Shown: positions 1 to 11,662, counted from the first letter of the stretch. The stretch is DNA of 64,000 bases from Clitoria ternatea (GCA_037962975.1 CM075672.1:55064501-55128500); one strand, 5' to 3'. The notes: generated by a model not told the origin, from the letters alone. A program made the numbers and translations.

Positions 1-909
1 TATTTTAATTATTAATTAGTTTCCTTTGTAATTAATTAGAGTTAGTTAGTTGGTTAGTTTTGCCGTAGTTGTATATATATTTGTAAATAGGAGGGAGAAC
101 ACACAGAAGCAATATACGATTCATTTTCTCATTTCTAATCTCTCTCTAATTCATTTCTCTCTCTAAACTCTCTCGTCCATGTCTCTTCACATTCCATTCT
201 CTGAATCCATTCCTATGGGTTGGTAAACCCCTAAAGTTGGGATTGCTGAAGCTTCCAATGGAATCTTGAAGCTGCATTGAGGAAATTATCTTCTGAAGCA
301 AGAGAAGAACAAGCAGAGAAGTGGATCTACACTGCTGAATTGACAAATTTAGATCTAAATGAAGAATCTCACTAGTGAGGAATCATGGTTGAGGCTTAGG
401 TAACTTCTGGCTTCCTAACTAATTCAGGCCTAGTAATTAGGTGAATAGTTAGGGTTCAACCCCCAATTTTGCGTTAGATTTCTCTGTCATTGAGCACCTA
501 AGGGATTAGGGTGTAATGCTTAGGAATTAGTGTTAGTCACCTAAGGGATTAGGGATTAACCAACTGTGAGTTGTCCTCTTGTATTTGAAGCTTGATTGAA
601 CCTCAATTGCATGTTTCTCGATGAAGTTGTAAGCTGAAGTAATCCTAACCTATCTTTCATTAATCTTATTTCATCTCCTATACTTTTTTTGAAAATACAA
701 AAACATAAAAAGTATAAAATAACAAAAACAGAATGAATTCTATCTGCTTGTGTTGGTTCAGCTTGTGCTAATCTAAGATTGCGGTAATTACCTCAATCCC
801 TATGGGATGATCAAATATATTACAAATTTAACGATTGGTGCGCTTGCCCAAAGAATATAAAATCCTCCGAGAGTTACACACCAAGTAATGGCTCAGGATT
901 TATGCATTA
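1..909 (+). repeat. 5' LTR of element 1 (3' half only)
   Basis: Aligns end to end with 5992-6883. It ends in tgcatta where the 3' LTR ends tgcatca. A stretch near 140-165 has about 17 extra bases compared with the 3' copy. The R/U5 part shows a TATA-like run followed by a pyrimidine-rich leader (120-170). Confidence 0.85.
72..79 (+). promoter_or_regulatory. TATA-like box in element 1 LTR
   Basis: TATATATA lies about 30 bases before the purine-rich aggagggagaac stretch and a pyrimidine-rich leader. The same box is at 6063-6070 in the 3' LTR. It is the best promoter candidate of this LTR; the transcription start is inferred, not seen. Confidence 0.45.
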
Positions 910-915
910 AGTTAA

Positions 916-933
916 TGGCGCCATTGCCGGGGA
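916..933 (+). other. Primer-binding site, tRNA-Asp type
   Basis: tggcgccattgccgggga begins 6 bases after the 5' LTR. It is complementary to the 3' end of plant tRNA-Asp(GTC) with one mismatch (a for g at the eighth base). It marks the start of minus-strand DNA synthesis and shows the element reads on the plus strand. Confidence 0.8.
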
Positions 934-1191
934 TTGTTGAGTAATATCAATAATCCTTGGACCGGTACTAGACTGAACCATTTTTTTTAGTCTTTGTAAT
1001 TTTTGTTAGTTGTTAGTGAATTTTGTTGTAGGAGTAGATTTTGTTAAGTGTTGGTATTGTGTTGAGTGTTTGCTGTTAGTTGTTTTTGGCTATTTTAGTG
1101 GTAGCATAGACCATTGCAGTAGCCTTGTTTGTAGTTAGTTATTACAATTATGTTTTTTCTAGTTCCTTTGGAAATTGAAAAGTTACAGGTG

Positions 1192-2367
1192 ATGGATCTT
1201 GATGACGCCTTAGCAGAGTTTCTTTAATATTCACAAACATTATGCATGAACTATGTAGAGGAGGTACAACAAATTGAGGAGGAGCCATCAAAATTAGAAA
1301 GAATTCTGATTCAATTCATGGAAGTCACTCAAACCAGCCTAAAAAACTATGATAACTCAATCATGAACATTCAAAAGCAAGTGGATTTTATTACAAAGTA
1401 GTTGGTCAAAGAGCAAAGAAATACAGAGATTGTACGAAGAGAAGACTAATATAAAGAGCCATGGGATGATAATGTTGGTCTAGCTGAAGAAATTAAGTTT
1501 GGGGAAGTAGAAGACCAACTATAAAACATTAGGATGGATGAACCTGAACTTGAAGTTGATATAGAAACAAAAGAAGAAAAAGAAAATGAGGAAGTTCAGG
1601 GATATTTGATGGAAGAAGAGTCAATTGAAGAATGTGAAGAAGAAAGTGATAGGAATTATACTTCAGAATTAGAAGATGATAGTATATCTAGTGAAGCATT
1701 CTTCGATGATTGGAATGAAGAAGATTGGTCTGAAGAAGAACAAGAGAAAGAGTTGTCATTGAATAATTTCTTTGATGATGCAAGTGTTGCAAGAGTGCAA
1801 ATTGAACAAATGATAACAGAAGCCATTGAGGAACCTGAGAATCAATTAGATACTATTATTGAGCAAGAAGTGATAGAAGAGGTTGAGGTCTCAGCTGAGA
1901 TGGAAACCATATCTTGGTAACACAATAATGATACTGAAATTTTGTTAGAGCCAAGTGTGAATACAGAGAAAGAAGTAGAGGTTCATGCATAAGAAGAGTT
2001 AACATGTTTAGATGTTGAGAATACAAAAGAAGAAGAAACTCAGCCATGTCATGAGGAGCGTTTGCTAGTGATGACTACTACAGCTATGGAAATCACAAGG
2101 AAATACGAATCATCAAGTCAAGAAGTACATTGCTTGTGGCACAAAAAGAGGGAAACTAACATAAAACAGAAAAAGAAAAAGAGTGAAGAAAAGAAAAAGA
2201 AGAAAAAGTAGAAAGTTTGGAAAAAGAAAGATTGGAGGAAAGTTATGTTGAGCATTATCCTCAAACATAAAAAGAGAAAACTCGATCTAAAAGACCAAGA
2301 GTGTATGGTCATAAGCAATGGGATCTTGGAGGATGAGTCTATGTTTGTTTTTCTTGTACATAAATAA
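1192..2367 (+). pseudogene. Broken hyper-acidic reading frame of element 1, possible gag remnant
   Basis: A single plus-strand frame runs from ATG 1192 to TAA 2365-2367 (391 codons) without a frameshift, but with in-frame stops at 1225, 1399, 1447, 1522, 1918, 1990 and 2209. All seven are TAA or TAG and none is TGA. The longest open piece (1534-1920, 128 codons) is extremely rich in Glu and Asp, and the tail near 2161-2300 is rich in Lys. A short region before it (codons around 1312-1395, with the residues NYDNSIMNIQKQV) recalls the coiled stretch found late in Athila-type Gag proteins. That resemblance is weak and the frame could be something else. No zinc knuckle or protease motif is visible. 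It is the only protein-like feature of this element; any function is unknown. Confidence 0.55.
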
Positions 2368-5073
2368 AGTAGTGAGAGAAGTTTTCAAAAAAAAGAAGAA
2401 GAAGAGAAAAATAGAGTTAAAAAAAAGAGAGAGAAAAAAAGAAGAAAAAAAAAACAAAAGAGAATTTTCAGGATTACATAGTGGATGCTCCCAAGAAGCA
2501 TTCTTATTCTCACCTTCATTCCTTGAATAATGAACCACCAAAGTATACACTTCTACACCATCTCTTTCTCTCCATGCAGGTAGTTTCATTTCATGCATCT
2601 TAGTTCCTTTATGTAAAAAAAATATTCTAATTTTGTGTTCTTTAGTCATACCATTATACAGCATCCATTTTCTCATTTTGTGTTTCATGTTGGTTCTTTG
2701 TTACTTTCAATTTCCTTATAAATACAAAAAATCAAAAGAAAACTAAAAAGGGAGAAAGAAGAAAAGACTGAAAAAGCTTGAAAAATTTTGAATAAGGTTT
2801 GAGCGTACATACGTTGGATTTCAGTGTACATACGCGCATCAGTAAAAGAATAAGAATTATGGACCAGGAAGTGAGCGTACATACGCTCAAATCCCAACGT
2901 ACCTACGCTTGGGTCCAGTAGCTAGAATAAGAATCAGGCTACCTTCACGCTTGAGCTTGAGCTTCAGACTTGAGCGAGAAGAAAGTGACGCTTAAGCATG
3001 ACCTAAACGTGACCCATAGATATGCCTCGCGCTTGAGAGAGGAAGGATCACACTTAAGCGTGATCTTACACTGTCGTGCTTGAGTGAGGGAATGTCACAC
3101 TTAAGCGTGACTACTATATGCTTAAGCGTGATCATGAGTGCTTGAGCGTGAGTACCATACTTTACCACCTGTTCCACTCTGTTATGTCCACACGCTTGAG
3201 CGAACACCCTGTTTGCTTAAGCAAGCTTCTATAAGCTCAATGTGATCCTCAAATGTGACCATTGTACACTTGAATGTGAACCCATACTTTACCACCTGTT
3301 ATACTTTAATGTGAGCGTATGTACACCCAGATCCAGCATACCTACACGTACCCATGACTCATACCCCTTGTACGTTGGAAGCTCTGGTTCTTGAAAAGAA
3401 AAAAAAGCATATTCTTTGGATTCCATTGAAAGGTAACATCTTTTTCATTCATTGATTTCAGTTAATAGCTAGAATTATTACATTCCACCATTTTAATTTT
3501 GAATTTAATGCATCCATCATGTCCATTCATCTCACATGTTCAGTTGTGTTGTAATAACTCTATGTCAATGTCCTTTCTTGAACAATGTATTTCCTTTTCC
3601 GCTGTAATGAAATTTTATTTCTATATTAAGTTATTTGTTGCTATTTCTTTTCTAATTTGTATTATCTAAATTTGTGCACACCGCTGCTCACCAATTCCTT
3701 GCCATATAGGTAAGAAGGGAAGTAATCGATACCTTACTCTCATTAACTTATGAAAGGTGTTAACTGTATTTAATTTAGAGGTCATCTTAATTATTTAAAG
3801 TTTGCTGATTCTCAGGCATCAATTGGATAAATTAATTCATTCGCATTGCTTGATTCATGATGCCTGTCCATAACTATTTTCATCCTTAATCATTTATATA
3901 TTCACCATGCTAGTTAGCAATCTAAATTTGTAATCTTGCATTAAGTTTGGGGACATGATTGGCTGATTACCTATAATTTATTAGCTTTTGAGCCTTTATT
4001 AATTCTTTTCCAAGTGTGTCTGAACTATTGTTAGTGAGACAGAATTTGCTTCAGTGCTTGCTAATGATTATATGTTTGCTAATTAGAAATGATGAAGGCC
4101 TTCTTTGGAAATTAGCCAGGGCCAAATTTAGTCATCCATATTATTAATTATCCTTTGACCTAACAATTATATTTTGAGCCTGAGACCTTTTCATTCTGAT
4201 CATGTACCTAACTTTATAAGCCAATTTATCTGAGAAAAACCAAGTGAATTATCCCTGGATGTACCACTGATGGATTGCTAAGTCTTATCTTATTGTTAGG
4301 GACTAGCAAGTTCTAAGTTTGGGGATGAAGAGTGTGCCTAACAACAAATAAAGGACACACTCTGACCTTAATTATAGATAAGGATTTTGAAGAAAAAAAA
4401 GAGAAATGAAAGGAAGAACAACAAAAGTAAAAGAAAAGTGAAAAATTAGCAAAGCAAAGTTGCAAAGCACCACAATAAAAGAAAAATGGTATTGAAAAAA
4501 AAATGAAAGAGAAGAAAGAAAGAAAGAAAGAGTTCAAAGGACTGAAAAAGAATAAGGTGAAAAGTACCACAGTTAGTTGAGTTATCCTTCATGAGAAAAA
4601 AAATAATAAAAGCAAAAAAGCTGGTTAGTAGAGGCATTTAAGTTAAGATTGAGGCAAGGCATCAGTGGGCACATCTCTTAACCCAACATTGACTAGAAAA
4701 ACCAAAATAGAGCCTGTAGCCTAACCCCATTACAAACTTAAAAAGCCTTTACTGATCCAATTGTGTTAGCATATGTCATGATGTTTAGAACTGTTGCAAG
4801 CCTATGTTGATCTGGCAATTATGCAGGTGATGAATACATGCAATTGAACCTATACACTGAGAGAAGAATGCAACACTAAACCATGTGAGGAAAGCATCAC
4901 CAACTTGTTCCCAAAGGAAGTGTGAGTAATTATATTTTCAGAAGATGCAAAAAGAAAGCATGAAGGATATTCAATAATTATGGTATGAATTAAGCTAAGA
5001 AAAGGTTGATTGTCTTGAGTGAGTGCAATTCATTTAATTAATCTGAGCCCTTGCTTGAGGACAAGCAAGTTTT
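2368..5073 (+). other. Non-coding internal region of element 1
   Basis: No gene seen. It holds A/G-rich tracts (2385-2465, 4390-4630), a motif-rich block (2795-3360, described separately), and AT-rich unique-looking sequence with a few poly-T runs. Frames in the purine tracts are low-complexity artefacts. Confidence 0.6.
2795..3360 (+). repeat. Block of dispersed short palindromic words
   Basis: Two word types recur irregularly. One is the near-palindrome gcgtacatacgc and variants (about 2803, 2825, 2875, 2900). The other is a cgcttNagcg family such as cttaagcgtga, cgcttgagcga and gcttaagcaagc (2945-3230). The same words recur in the LTR at 5280-5740, so both parts of the element carry them. 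Confidence 0.65.
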
Positions 5074-5084
5074 AAGTTTGGGGA
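5074..5084 (+). other. Polypurine tract of element 1
   Basis: aagtttgggga directly precedes the 3' LTR and follows the phrase cttgaggacaagcaag, a common sequence before the 3' LTR of Athila/Tat-type plant elements. It primes plus-strand DNA synthesis. Confidence 0.7.
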
Positions 5085-5086
5085 TG

Positions 5087-6883
5087 TGATAAGTCAATAA
5101 TTTCATCTTTAATTTAACTTAATCCATTAAATATTGGTTAGTTTGGCATTATTATTTAATAAATTGTCAATAATCCTTGTTTTAGTTATTTAATTCAAAA
5201 GTGTTTAAATTGTGCAAGAAAATGGTTAAAAAGATAAGTATATAAGGAATTATGTGTATTGAGAGATTTATTAACCCAGCGTACATACGCTAGAAAGCCA
5301 GCGTACATACGCTAGGAATTTATTTGTTTGTATGTTGCAGGATCAGGTGCAGGACATCCAGCGTACATACGCTGGAATCCCAGCGTATGTACGCGCACAA
5401 ACATAACCTGAAAAGAGAAGCTTCAAGCTCTAGCGTGAAAGCTTCAAGCTCAAGCGTGAAAGCTTCAAGCTCAAGCATGAAAGCTTCAAGCTCAAGCGTG
5501 AAAGCTTCAAGCTCAAGCGTGAAAGCTTCAAGCTCAAGTGTGAAAGCTTCAAGCTCAAGCGTGAAAGCATCAAGCTCAAGCGTGAAACCACCATGCATTC
5601 ACATAAATGTCATAGCATGCACCAAGTAATGTGCCACGCTCAAGCGCCTATGTACCATGCTTAAGCGTGGGGTTTCCCTGTATGTATGTAAAGACTATTC
5701 AAAGGGATGCTCAAGCACAGCAAGTCATGCTTAAGCGTGAAGACATCTTGTATGCATCCAAAGGAAAGGATTCAAGTTCAACTTTGCAATCTTACCATGT
5801 AGTAACGTAAGCATGCAGCAAGCAAGTATCAAATTATATTTGAAGAGTTAAGCAACCATGTCATGTGAGATTATTGGCATAATACATGATACTCCATCAA
5901 CATCAAACTACAATAGTGACCTTTAGTTATGTATCACTTACTGTTTATTTTGTATTTTAAAAACTTAAGTATTGTATGTAATTAGTTTAGTTATTTTAAT
6001 TATTAATTAGTTTCCTTTGTAATTAATTAGAGTTAGTTAGTTAGTTAGTTTTGCCGTAGCTGTATATATATTTGTAAATAGGAGGGAGAACACACAGAAG
6101 CAATATACGATTCATTTTTTTATTTTTAATCTTTCTCTAAACTCTCTCGTCCATGTCTCTTCATATTCCATTCTCTGAATCCATTCCCATGGGTTGCGAA
6201 ACCCCTAGGGTTGGGATTGCTAAAGCTTCCAATAGAATCTTGAAGCTGCATTGAGGAAATTATCTTCTGAAGCAAGAGGAGAACAAGCTAAGAAGTGGAT
6301 CTACACTACTGAATTGACAAATTTAGATCTAAATAAAGAATCTCACCAGTGAGGAATCATGGTTGAGGCTTAGGTTACTTCTGGCTTCCTAACTAATTCA
6401 GGCCTAGTAATTAGGTGAATAGTTAGGGTTCAACCCCTAATTTTGCATTAGATTTCTCTGTCATTGAGCACCTAAGGGATTAGGGTTTAATGCTTAGGAA
6501 TTAGTGTTAGTCACCTGAGGGATTAGGGATTAACCAACTGTGAATTGTCCTCTTGTATCTGAAGCTTGATTGAACCTCAATTGCATGTTTCTCGATGAAG
6601 TTGTAAGCTGAAGATATCCTAACCTATCTTTCATTAATCACATTTCATCTCCTATATTGTTTTTGAAAATACAAAAACATAGAAAGTATAAAACAACAAA
6701 AACAGAATGAATTCTATCTGCTTGTGTTGGTTCAGCTTGTGCTAGTCTAAGATTACGGTAATCACCTCAATCCCTGTGGGATGATTAAATATATTACAAA
6801 TTTAATGATTGATGCGCTTTCCAAAAGAATATAAAATCCTCTAAGAGTTACACACCAAGTAATGGCTCAAGATTTATGCATCA
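5087..6883 (+). repeat. 3' LTR of element 1
   Basis: About 1.8 kb, starting tgataagtc and ending tgcatca, with the short inverted ends TGAT...ATCA. The last 890 bases match the 5' LTR at 1-909. The U3 part carries gcgtacatacgc words (5279-5395), a 21-bp tandem repeat (5419-5586) and further cttaagcgtg words (5640-5740). A TATA-like box is at 6063-6070. Confidence 0.85.
5419..5586 (+). repeat. 21-bp minisatellite, 8 copies
   Basis: Eight head-to-tail copies of a 21-base unit (agcttcaagctcaagcgtga plus one a). Copies differ by single bases: tctagcg in the first, aagcatg in the third, aagtgtg in the sixth, agcatc in the last. Because 21 is a multiple of three, both strands stay open across it and give seven-residue repeats, KASSSSV on plus and LELEAFT on minus. 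These are artefacts of the repeat, not proteins. Confidence 0.95.
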
Positions 6884-7310
6884 TGGGTAAATAATCATAT
6901 TTACATATGAAACAGATATTTCGGACCAAACTCATTTGCATGCAAGCCCACCTCCTTTCTATCTTGTTTACCACCACATATCCCGTTTCTATATATTAAG
7001 CCTAAGAGGAGTTGAAAGCCAAGCAATGTGAGAATAAAAACTTTTGAAATATAAACAAAATTTCTAACAATCCCCCACATATTTCAAAAGTTTTTTCTTA
7101 AAAAAATTAGGTTTACATCATAGTACAAATGCATCAGATCTAGTGTCTTCTAGACTATAAACCAAAACCTAAATAGATAAACTTAACTTATAGTGAATTA
7201 GAGAAGCAAAGCTTCTATGAACCAAAATCACTTTAATGTAAGATAGCAGTCTACCTATCACATTACACTTCACGACTCTTTTTGTTGTTTTTGTCATTTT
7301 ACACAAAAAG
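6884..7310 (-). other. Old flanking fragment, possibly a Copia LTR end with polypurine tract
   Basis: No gene. At 7058-7072 the sequence reads tttctaacaatccccca, which read on minus looks like a polypurine run followed by an LTR start (TGTTAGAAA...). This suggests the 3' end of an old minus-strand Copia-type element, with internal sequence to the right. No coding motif was recognised, so this is tentative. Confidence 0.3.
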
Positions 7311-8229
7311 TGTAACAACCCTGATTTTTAGGATAGGAACTCGGACCCTTAGGACTCCTGAGGGTGTCCTGTTAAGCTTTCTGAGGAAGGCTTGAGGCTT
7401 TGGCCTACCCCTTGAGTTGCTTAAATGTAAGTAAATGATGAGAGACAAACCCAATTAAGATGCTAAGCATAACATGTGAGGATATCCAGAGAGTATGAGT
7501 AATGAGAAACCCAACTCAGAGAAATACAAAGATTTAAAGGAAAGATTAAGACATATAATGATAGTGAGAGAAGAGCTGAGATAAGAGAATAATAATGGTA
7601 ATAATATTATGTTGTTTAATTAGAGATAATATATTAGTTTAATATTAATTAATATTTGATAATTATAATCTTCTTTAATTAAGTATTAATTAGTTAATAA
7701 TATTCATAATATCTTCTTACTAATAATATTTAATAAACATAATACTTAATATTTAATTTAATATTTGACTAATATTTATTATTTCAAAAATATATATAAT
7801 TATAGAATAATAATATTTAATAAAAATAGTTATATTTGCTTATAAATAATAATATAATATTATAGGGAGTAAATAGAAGACCCCGAGGGTAGTCACGAAT
7901 TGACTATCTAATCCAATATCTATTAACTATATAATAAACTAGTTAAGCTACTATCATCGTTCATGTAAAACGAAGAAAAATCATGTCAGTTCCCGCGCAC
8001 CTGATTTATACCGAAAATGGGCCATGGTTGTTCGTTTATACACTTCAGGATGTCTAGCTCCAGCATGGGCGGTCTCAAATAAACCATTTCGACAAATTAA
8101 ACACTTCTCCTAATAAGCCTTAACTCTAATTCAGACCCCATCAATCTCGTTTCTTGGAAAAACTATCCAGTTAATTTGGAACCCTTGAGTTCGACTCGAA
8201 TACCTTTAGTGTTTTGAGTCTAACTTTAT

Positions 8230-8960
8230 CGTATGATATCAAAATCAAGCAATTATATGATATCGAAATCAAGTAATTCTTGTCCTGGTTTCTTCGTTAT
8301 GAAAAACCTAATAATCTCTATTTCTAGCATTAAACTTCGATTAGCAACCTATCATTCCCAATTTGAGAAACTAAGAATTTGTACTCTAAAAATGCATTTT
8401 TTAATCCTGATAAATCATAATAATTTACGAGAAAATCATAACTTTTTCATATGAGCTCAGAATCAGTTTGTTCAAATTTTCTTATTCTCATATCAAATTC
8501 CTCTACAATTCTCATGAAGAACTCAAAAACTAGTTCCTGCCCGATCCTTCTAGAAAAACTAAATCTTTCAGAGTAAAATCCAAATTCATAACTAATCAAC
8601 CCAGTAATAAAAAACACATATATCTTCTTCGTACAATGTCAAAATCACTCCGTTCTTTTTTTATGGTTTTGTATGAAAAAGTCTATAATTCTCATTAAGA
8701 ACTCAAAATCTAATTCCCCTTTGATCAGTCCATAAAAATTAGATTCTCAAAGTAAAGTCATTTCTATAACAACATAGGCCTAGTCCAAAAAAATATGAAT
8801 ATCTCTCTCATATGATATCAAAAGAACTTTGTTCTTTTTTCTATGACTATATATCAAAAAACCGTATAACTTTCATGAAAGGCCCAAAAGCTAATTCCTA
8901 AAAGATTCTACGCAGTGACTATATCTTTTCAAGTTAAAACGATTTTAGAAGCTCTAGGAA
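8230..8960 (+). repeat. Degenerate ~180-bp tandem repeat in family A copy 1
   Basis: Units beginning near 8455, 8640 and 8820, and possibly 8230, share the order 'atgatatcaaaatca', 'ttctttttt.tatg', 'ctcatgaagaactcaaaa.ctaattcc', then 'agtaaa.tc'. The units are strongly diverged, so the array is old. It is not apparent in the other family A copies. Confidence 0.5.
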
Positions 8961-9624
8961 CACTTTCCCTTGGTTCAGGCATAACTCTTGCTCTGGGTGT
9001 CTGGTTTTTGTTTGCCATATACTGTTTTAAAGAAAAAAAATAAGATCTACAACTTTCATTTTGGGCGCATTTTCAAATTCTCAAAGTTGAAAATTTAAAA
9101 ACTACAACTAGGATTCCACCGTACCGATTAAATTTTAACCCAACAACCAGAATTCCCTATAACTAGAAGGCTCCCCTTCATTCTCCATAACACTTCACTA
9201 TCCACTTTCTCTAGAGCTTTCTCTATCTGAGCTCTCCCTCTCCCTTTTCTTGTGCCGTTGGCCACCACCTTCTTCCTCCATTTCCTCTGTTTCCACCGTG
9301 AAACCCCCTCCTATCTTTGCCATTTTCCTTCCTCCACTCTTTCGTCCACCCAAAAATGCTTTCACCGCCTAAAAAACCACTGTCCACCACTTAATAAGTT
9401 GAAATATAGCCAGTATATTTCCGGAATAAAATAGAAATATTTTATAAAGTCTGAAAAATAGGTGGGACCTAACAAGTTGAGGATAAATATTTTGAGATAG
9501 GGAACACATAGATACCTAGGGTTTCAAAAAGTAACGATAATAATATTAAGTTAATTTACAATAAAATTAATCCAACCCATTCTATAATCAAATTATATTT
9601 TTAGAATTTTATGAATATCTATTG

Positions 9625-9629
9625 TATAT
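9625..9629. other. Target-site duplication of element 2 (tatat), left copy
   Basis: tatat occurs directly before the 5' LTR and again at 27961-27965 directly after the 3' LTR. This confirms the outer limits of the Athila-like element and its insertion into a family A LTR. Confidence 0.85.
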
Positions 9630-9949
9630 TGATAAGTGCTTTATAATACAATAAATTAGGTCTAAATTGCTTAGGATTTTAGTCATTATCCACTGTATTT
9701 CCTTTATTTATTGCGATTTTTGCTTTCTTTCCACTCTAGTCTACTTGGGTATGTTATTTTGCAGGAATTAAGGTAATAAAGGGTCAAAAACAAGAGAAAA
9801 ACGACCATAAAATGATAAAGAAACAAGAAGAATAAGCTCAAAGTAGAAAGAACTCTCTTTTTATGCTGAATTCTGACTCAGAATGCTGAAATCCGACTCA
9901 GAATGTTAAAATCCGACTCAGAAATGCTGAATTCCGACTCAAAATGACT

Positions 9950-11455
9950 AAATCCGAGTGGAATGGCTCAGAATGGAGCCTTTCCGAGTGGAACGATTCA
10001 GAATGGAGCATTGCCGAGTGGAATACTTCACTGTTGGAGCCAAATCCGAGTGGAAAGTTCCCTGTCAAAGCCATTCCGAGTGATAAATGGCTGACTCGAG
10101 TGAAGGATCAATGCTAAAAAGGAATAAGTCTAGGTTTTAGGAAAATCCGATTGGAAGCTGTCCGAATGCAACAATTCCGAGTGGAAAAAGGAACTGAGCT
10201 TTAATAAATGCTACCCAAAGGTATTTTCCGAGTGAAAGGATTGCTGATTGAAGTGAATCCGAGTGAGAATTTGCTGATTGAAGTAAAATCCGAGTGAAGA
10301 ATGCTAACTGAAGCAGGTCTGACCAAAGAACAAGTGCTTTTCTGGGCAAAAAGCTGATTCCGAGTGAATTGATTCTGAGCAGAAGGAATGCCATTGAATG
10401 AATAAATGATGACTAAGGAGAATCCGAGTGATTTCATTCGGAGAGCAAGGCATTTCCGAATGGTGTCTTAATCCAAGGTGAAATACGACCAGGAGTGAAT
10501 TACACTCGGACTGACTGTTAAGTTTCGCATTAAATCCGAGTGAAAAGTCTCCAAGGAAGACATCCGAGTAAGCTAAGGCAGAAAGCTGCACTTCCGAGCA
10601 AAACAAGGCTCGGACATAAACTTCTACCAGCCAGCTTCCAGAGTCCTTCAAGTGCAAGTTCTGAGTGAAAAATAAGAACGCACTTCCGAGTGAATTCCAA
10701 AGCAAAGCTTTAACCGAGTTGTTCAAATTCAAAGACAGCCGAGTGAAAATGATTAGGAACCGATTGAACCTGAGCCGAGTGAATGGTTTCAGTCGGTTCC
10801 GAGTCCTTCTGCAGTCAATTCCGACTGAATGGAAGTTGCTCTTCAGTCAATCTTCACTCGTCCTTTCATCCAGCAAACACCGACCCCCCAACAACACTGA
10901 CTGGCTGTCACTCGGATCTGTGTCCAAAGTCACCTTTCATTCGGTCTTTTACTCAAAAGGCCTCTTTTCTACTCGGATTCTAGAAAGAAAACCGACCTAA
11001 TTCTCCACAATACAACCCCGGATCACTACCTCCATCAACACCGACTCCTTCCATCTCTTCACAGGCCCAACACCGGCCACAATCAACAACACTCCTCTCC
11101 ACACCGTCCCCTCTCCTTTCAAAACTGACCTACACTCCACAACTCCAAACAACGGATCACTCTACACCGTCCTCAAGCCACAACACCGTCCCATTCCCTA
11201 TCCGCTGTCCCTTTCTTCTTCTAATCCATAACACACACTGTCCTCTCCTTTCCATCCACAACACCGCCCAGCAACCCACTCAACACAACACCGCCTAGAC
11301 AACCCACTCTCCAACCAACACCGCCCGGACTCCTTTCCAGCCACAACACCGTCCAGCAATACTCTCCACACCGTACAGATCTCCATCCAACAGCAACTCC
11401 TCTCCGCGCTGTCCAGTTTGCACCCACACCCTCCAGCAAGCTTTCACTCGGATTT
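9950..11455 (+). repeat. CCGAGTG word cluster with polarity switch
   Basis: I count about 15 exact CCGAGTG words on the plus strand between 9950 and 10790, spaced irregularly by 25-130 bases and usually as attCCGAGTGaa/gg. From about 10905 the orientation flips to CACTCGG (10910 and 11447, plus near-matches cattcgg, actcgg). The copy in the 3' LTR (16925-18430) has the same arrangement. Confidence 0.85.
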
Positions 11456-11655
11456 GTGGGAAAATGACATTTTTCCACTCTGAATTTCATCATTCTGCAC
11501 CAATTTTCACTAAAATCCAAGCACCGAATTATTGGAAATATTAAAATATGCAAATTGGAAACAAATTGGCACAGCTGGAACTCACATGCACCGAAAGTTT
11601 CTTCCACTTCCAAATTGAACGCGTTTTCATAGCTGGAATCCTCCATCCATTTGCC

Positions 11656-11662
11656 TATAAAA
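11656..11662 (+). promoter_or_regulatory. TATA box of element 2 5' LTR
   Basis: TATAAAA in the context tgcctataaaagcagcagc. It is followed about 40 bases later by a long CT-rich leader. The same box is at 18632-18638 in the 3' LTR. This is a strong plant core-promoter candidate, with transcription start expected around 11690. Confidence 0.7.

Larger units (their letters stand above)
1..6883 (+). mobile_element. Non-autonomous LTR retrotransposon (element 1), left end outside the window
   Basis: The first 909 bases are repeated, with some differences, at about 5992-6883. These are the right half of the 5' LTR and the end of the 3' LTR. Between them lie a primer-binding site matching the 3' end of tRNA-Asp, a 1.2-kb broken acidic reading frame, about 2.7 kb of non-coding DNA and a polypurine tract. 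No protease, reverse transcriptase or integrase can be recognised, so the element must have been moved by enzymes from another element. The primer site and the phrase around the polypurine tract (gaggacaagcaa...tttgggga) resemble Athila/Tat-type Ty3-gypsy elements. The LTRs differ by several per cent by eye, so this looks older than the other complete elements here. The left target-site copy is out of view. Confidence 0.85.
7311..9629 (+). mobile_element. Family A LTR, copy 1, left part (split by element 2)
   Basis: Starts tgtaacaaccctgattt, a chromovirus-style LTR start. Its matching end (gagggtgttaca) is at 30116, after the inserted Athila-like element. Removing the insert leaves about 4.47 kb with inverted ends TGTAACA/TGTTACA. 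Flanking bases aaaag (7306-7310) and gaaag (30117-30121) look like a decayed target-site duplication, so this may be a solo LTR. The segment 8150-8240 is similar to 41380-41445 in copy 2. It is AT-rich at 7600-7870, carries a degenerate 180-bp repeat, and has a pyrimidine-rich leader at 9180-9330. No coding sequence. Confidence 0.65.

Noticed and set aside
11221..11646. 141-codon minus-strand frame, also at 18197-18622
   Set aside because: Antisense to the LTR of element 2, with low-complexity Gly/Trp-rich content from the caacaccg repeats.
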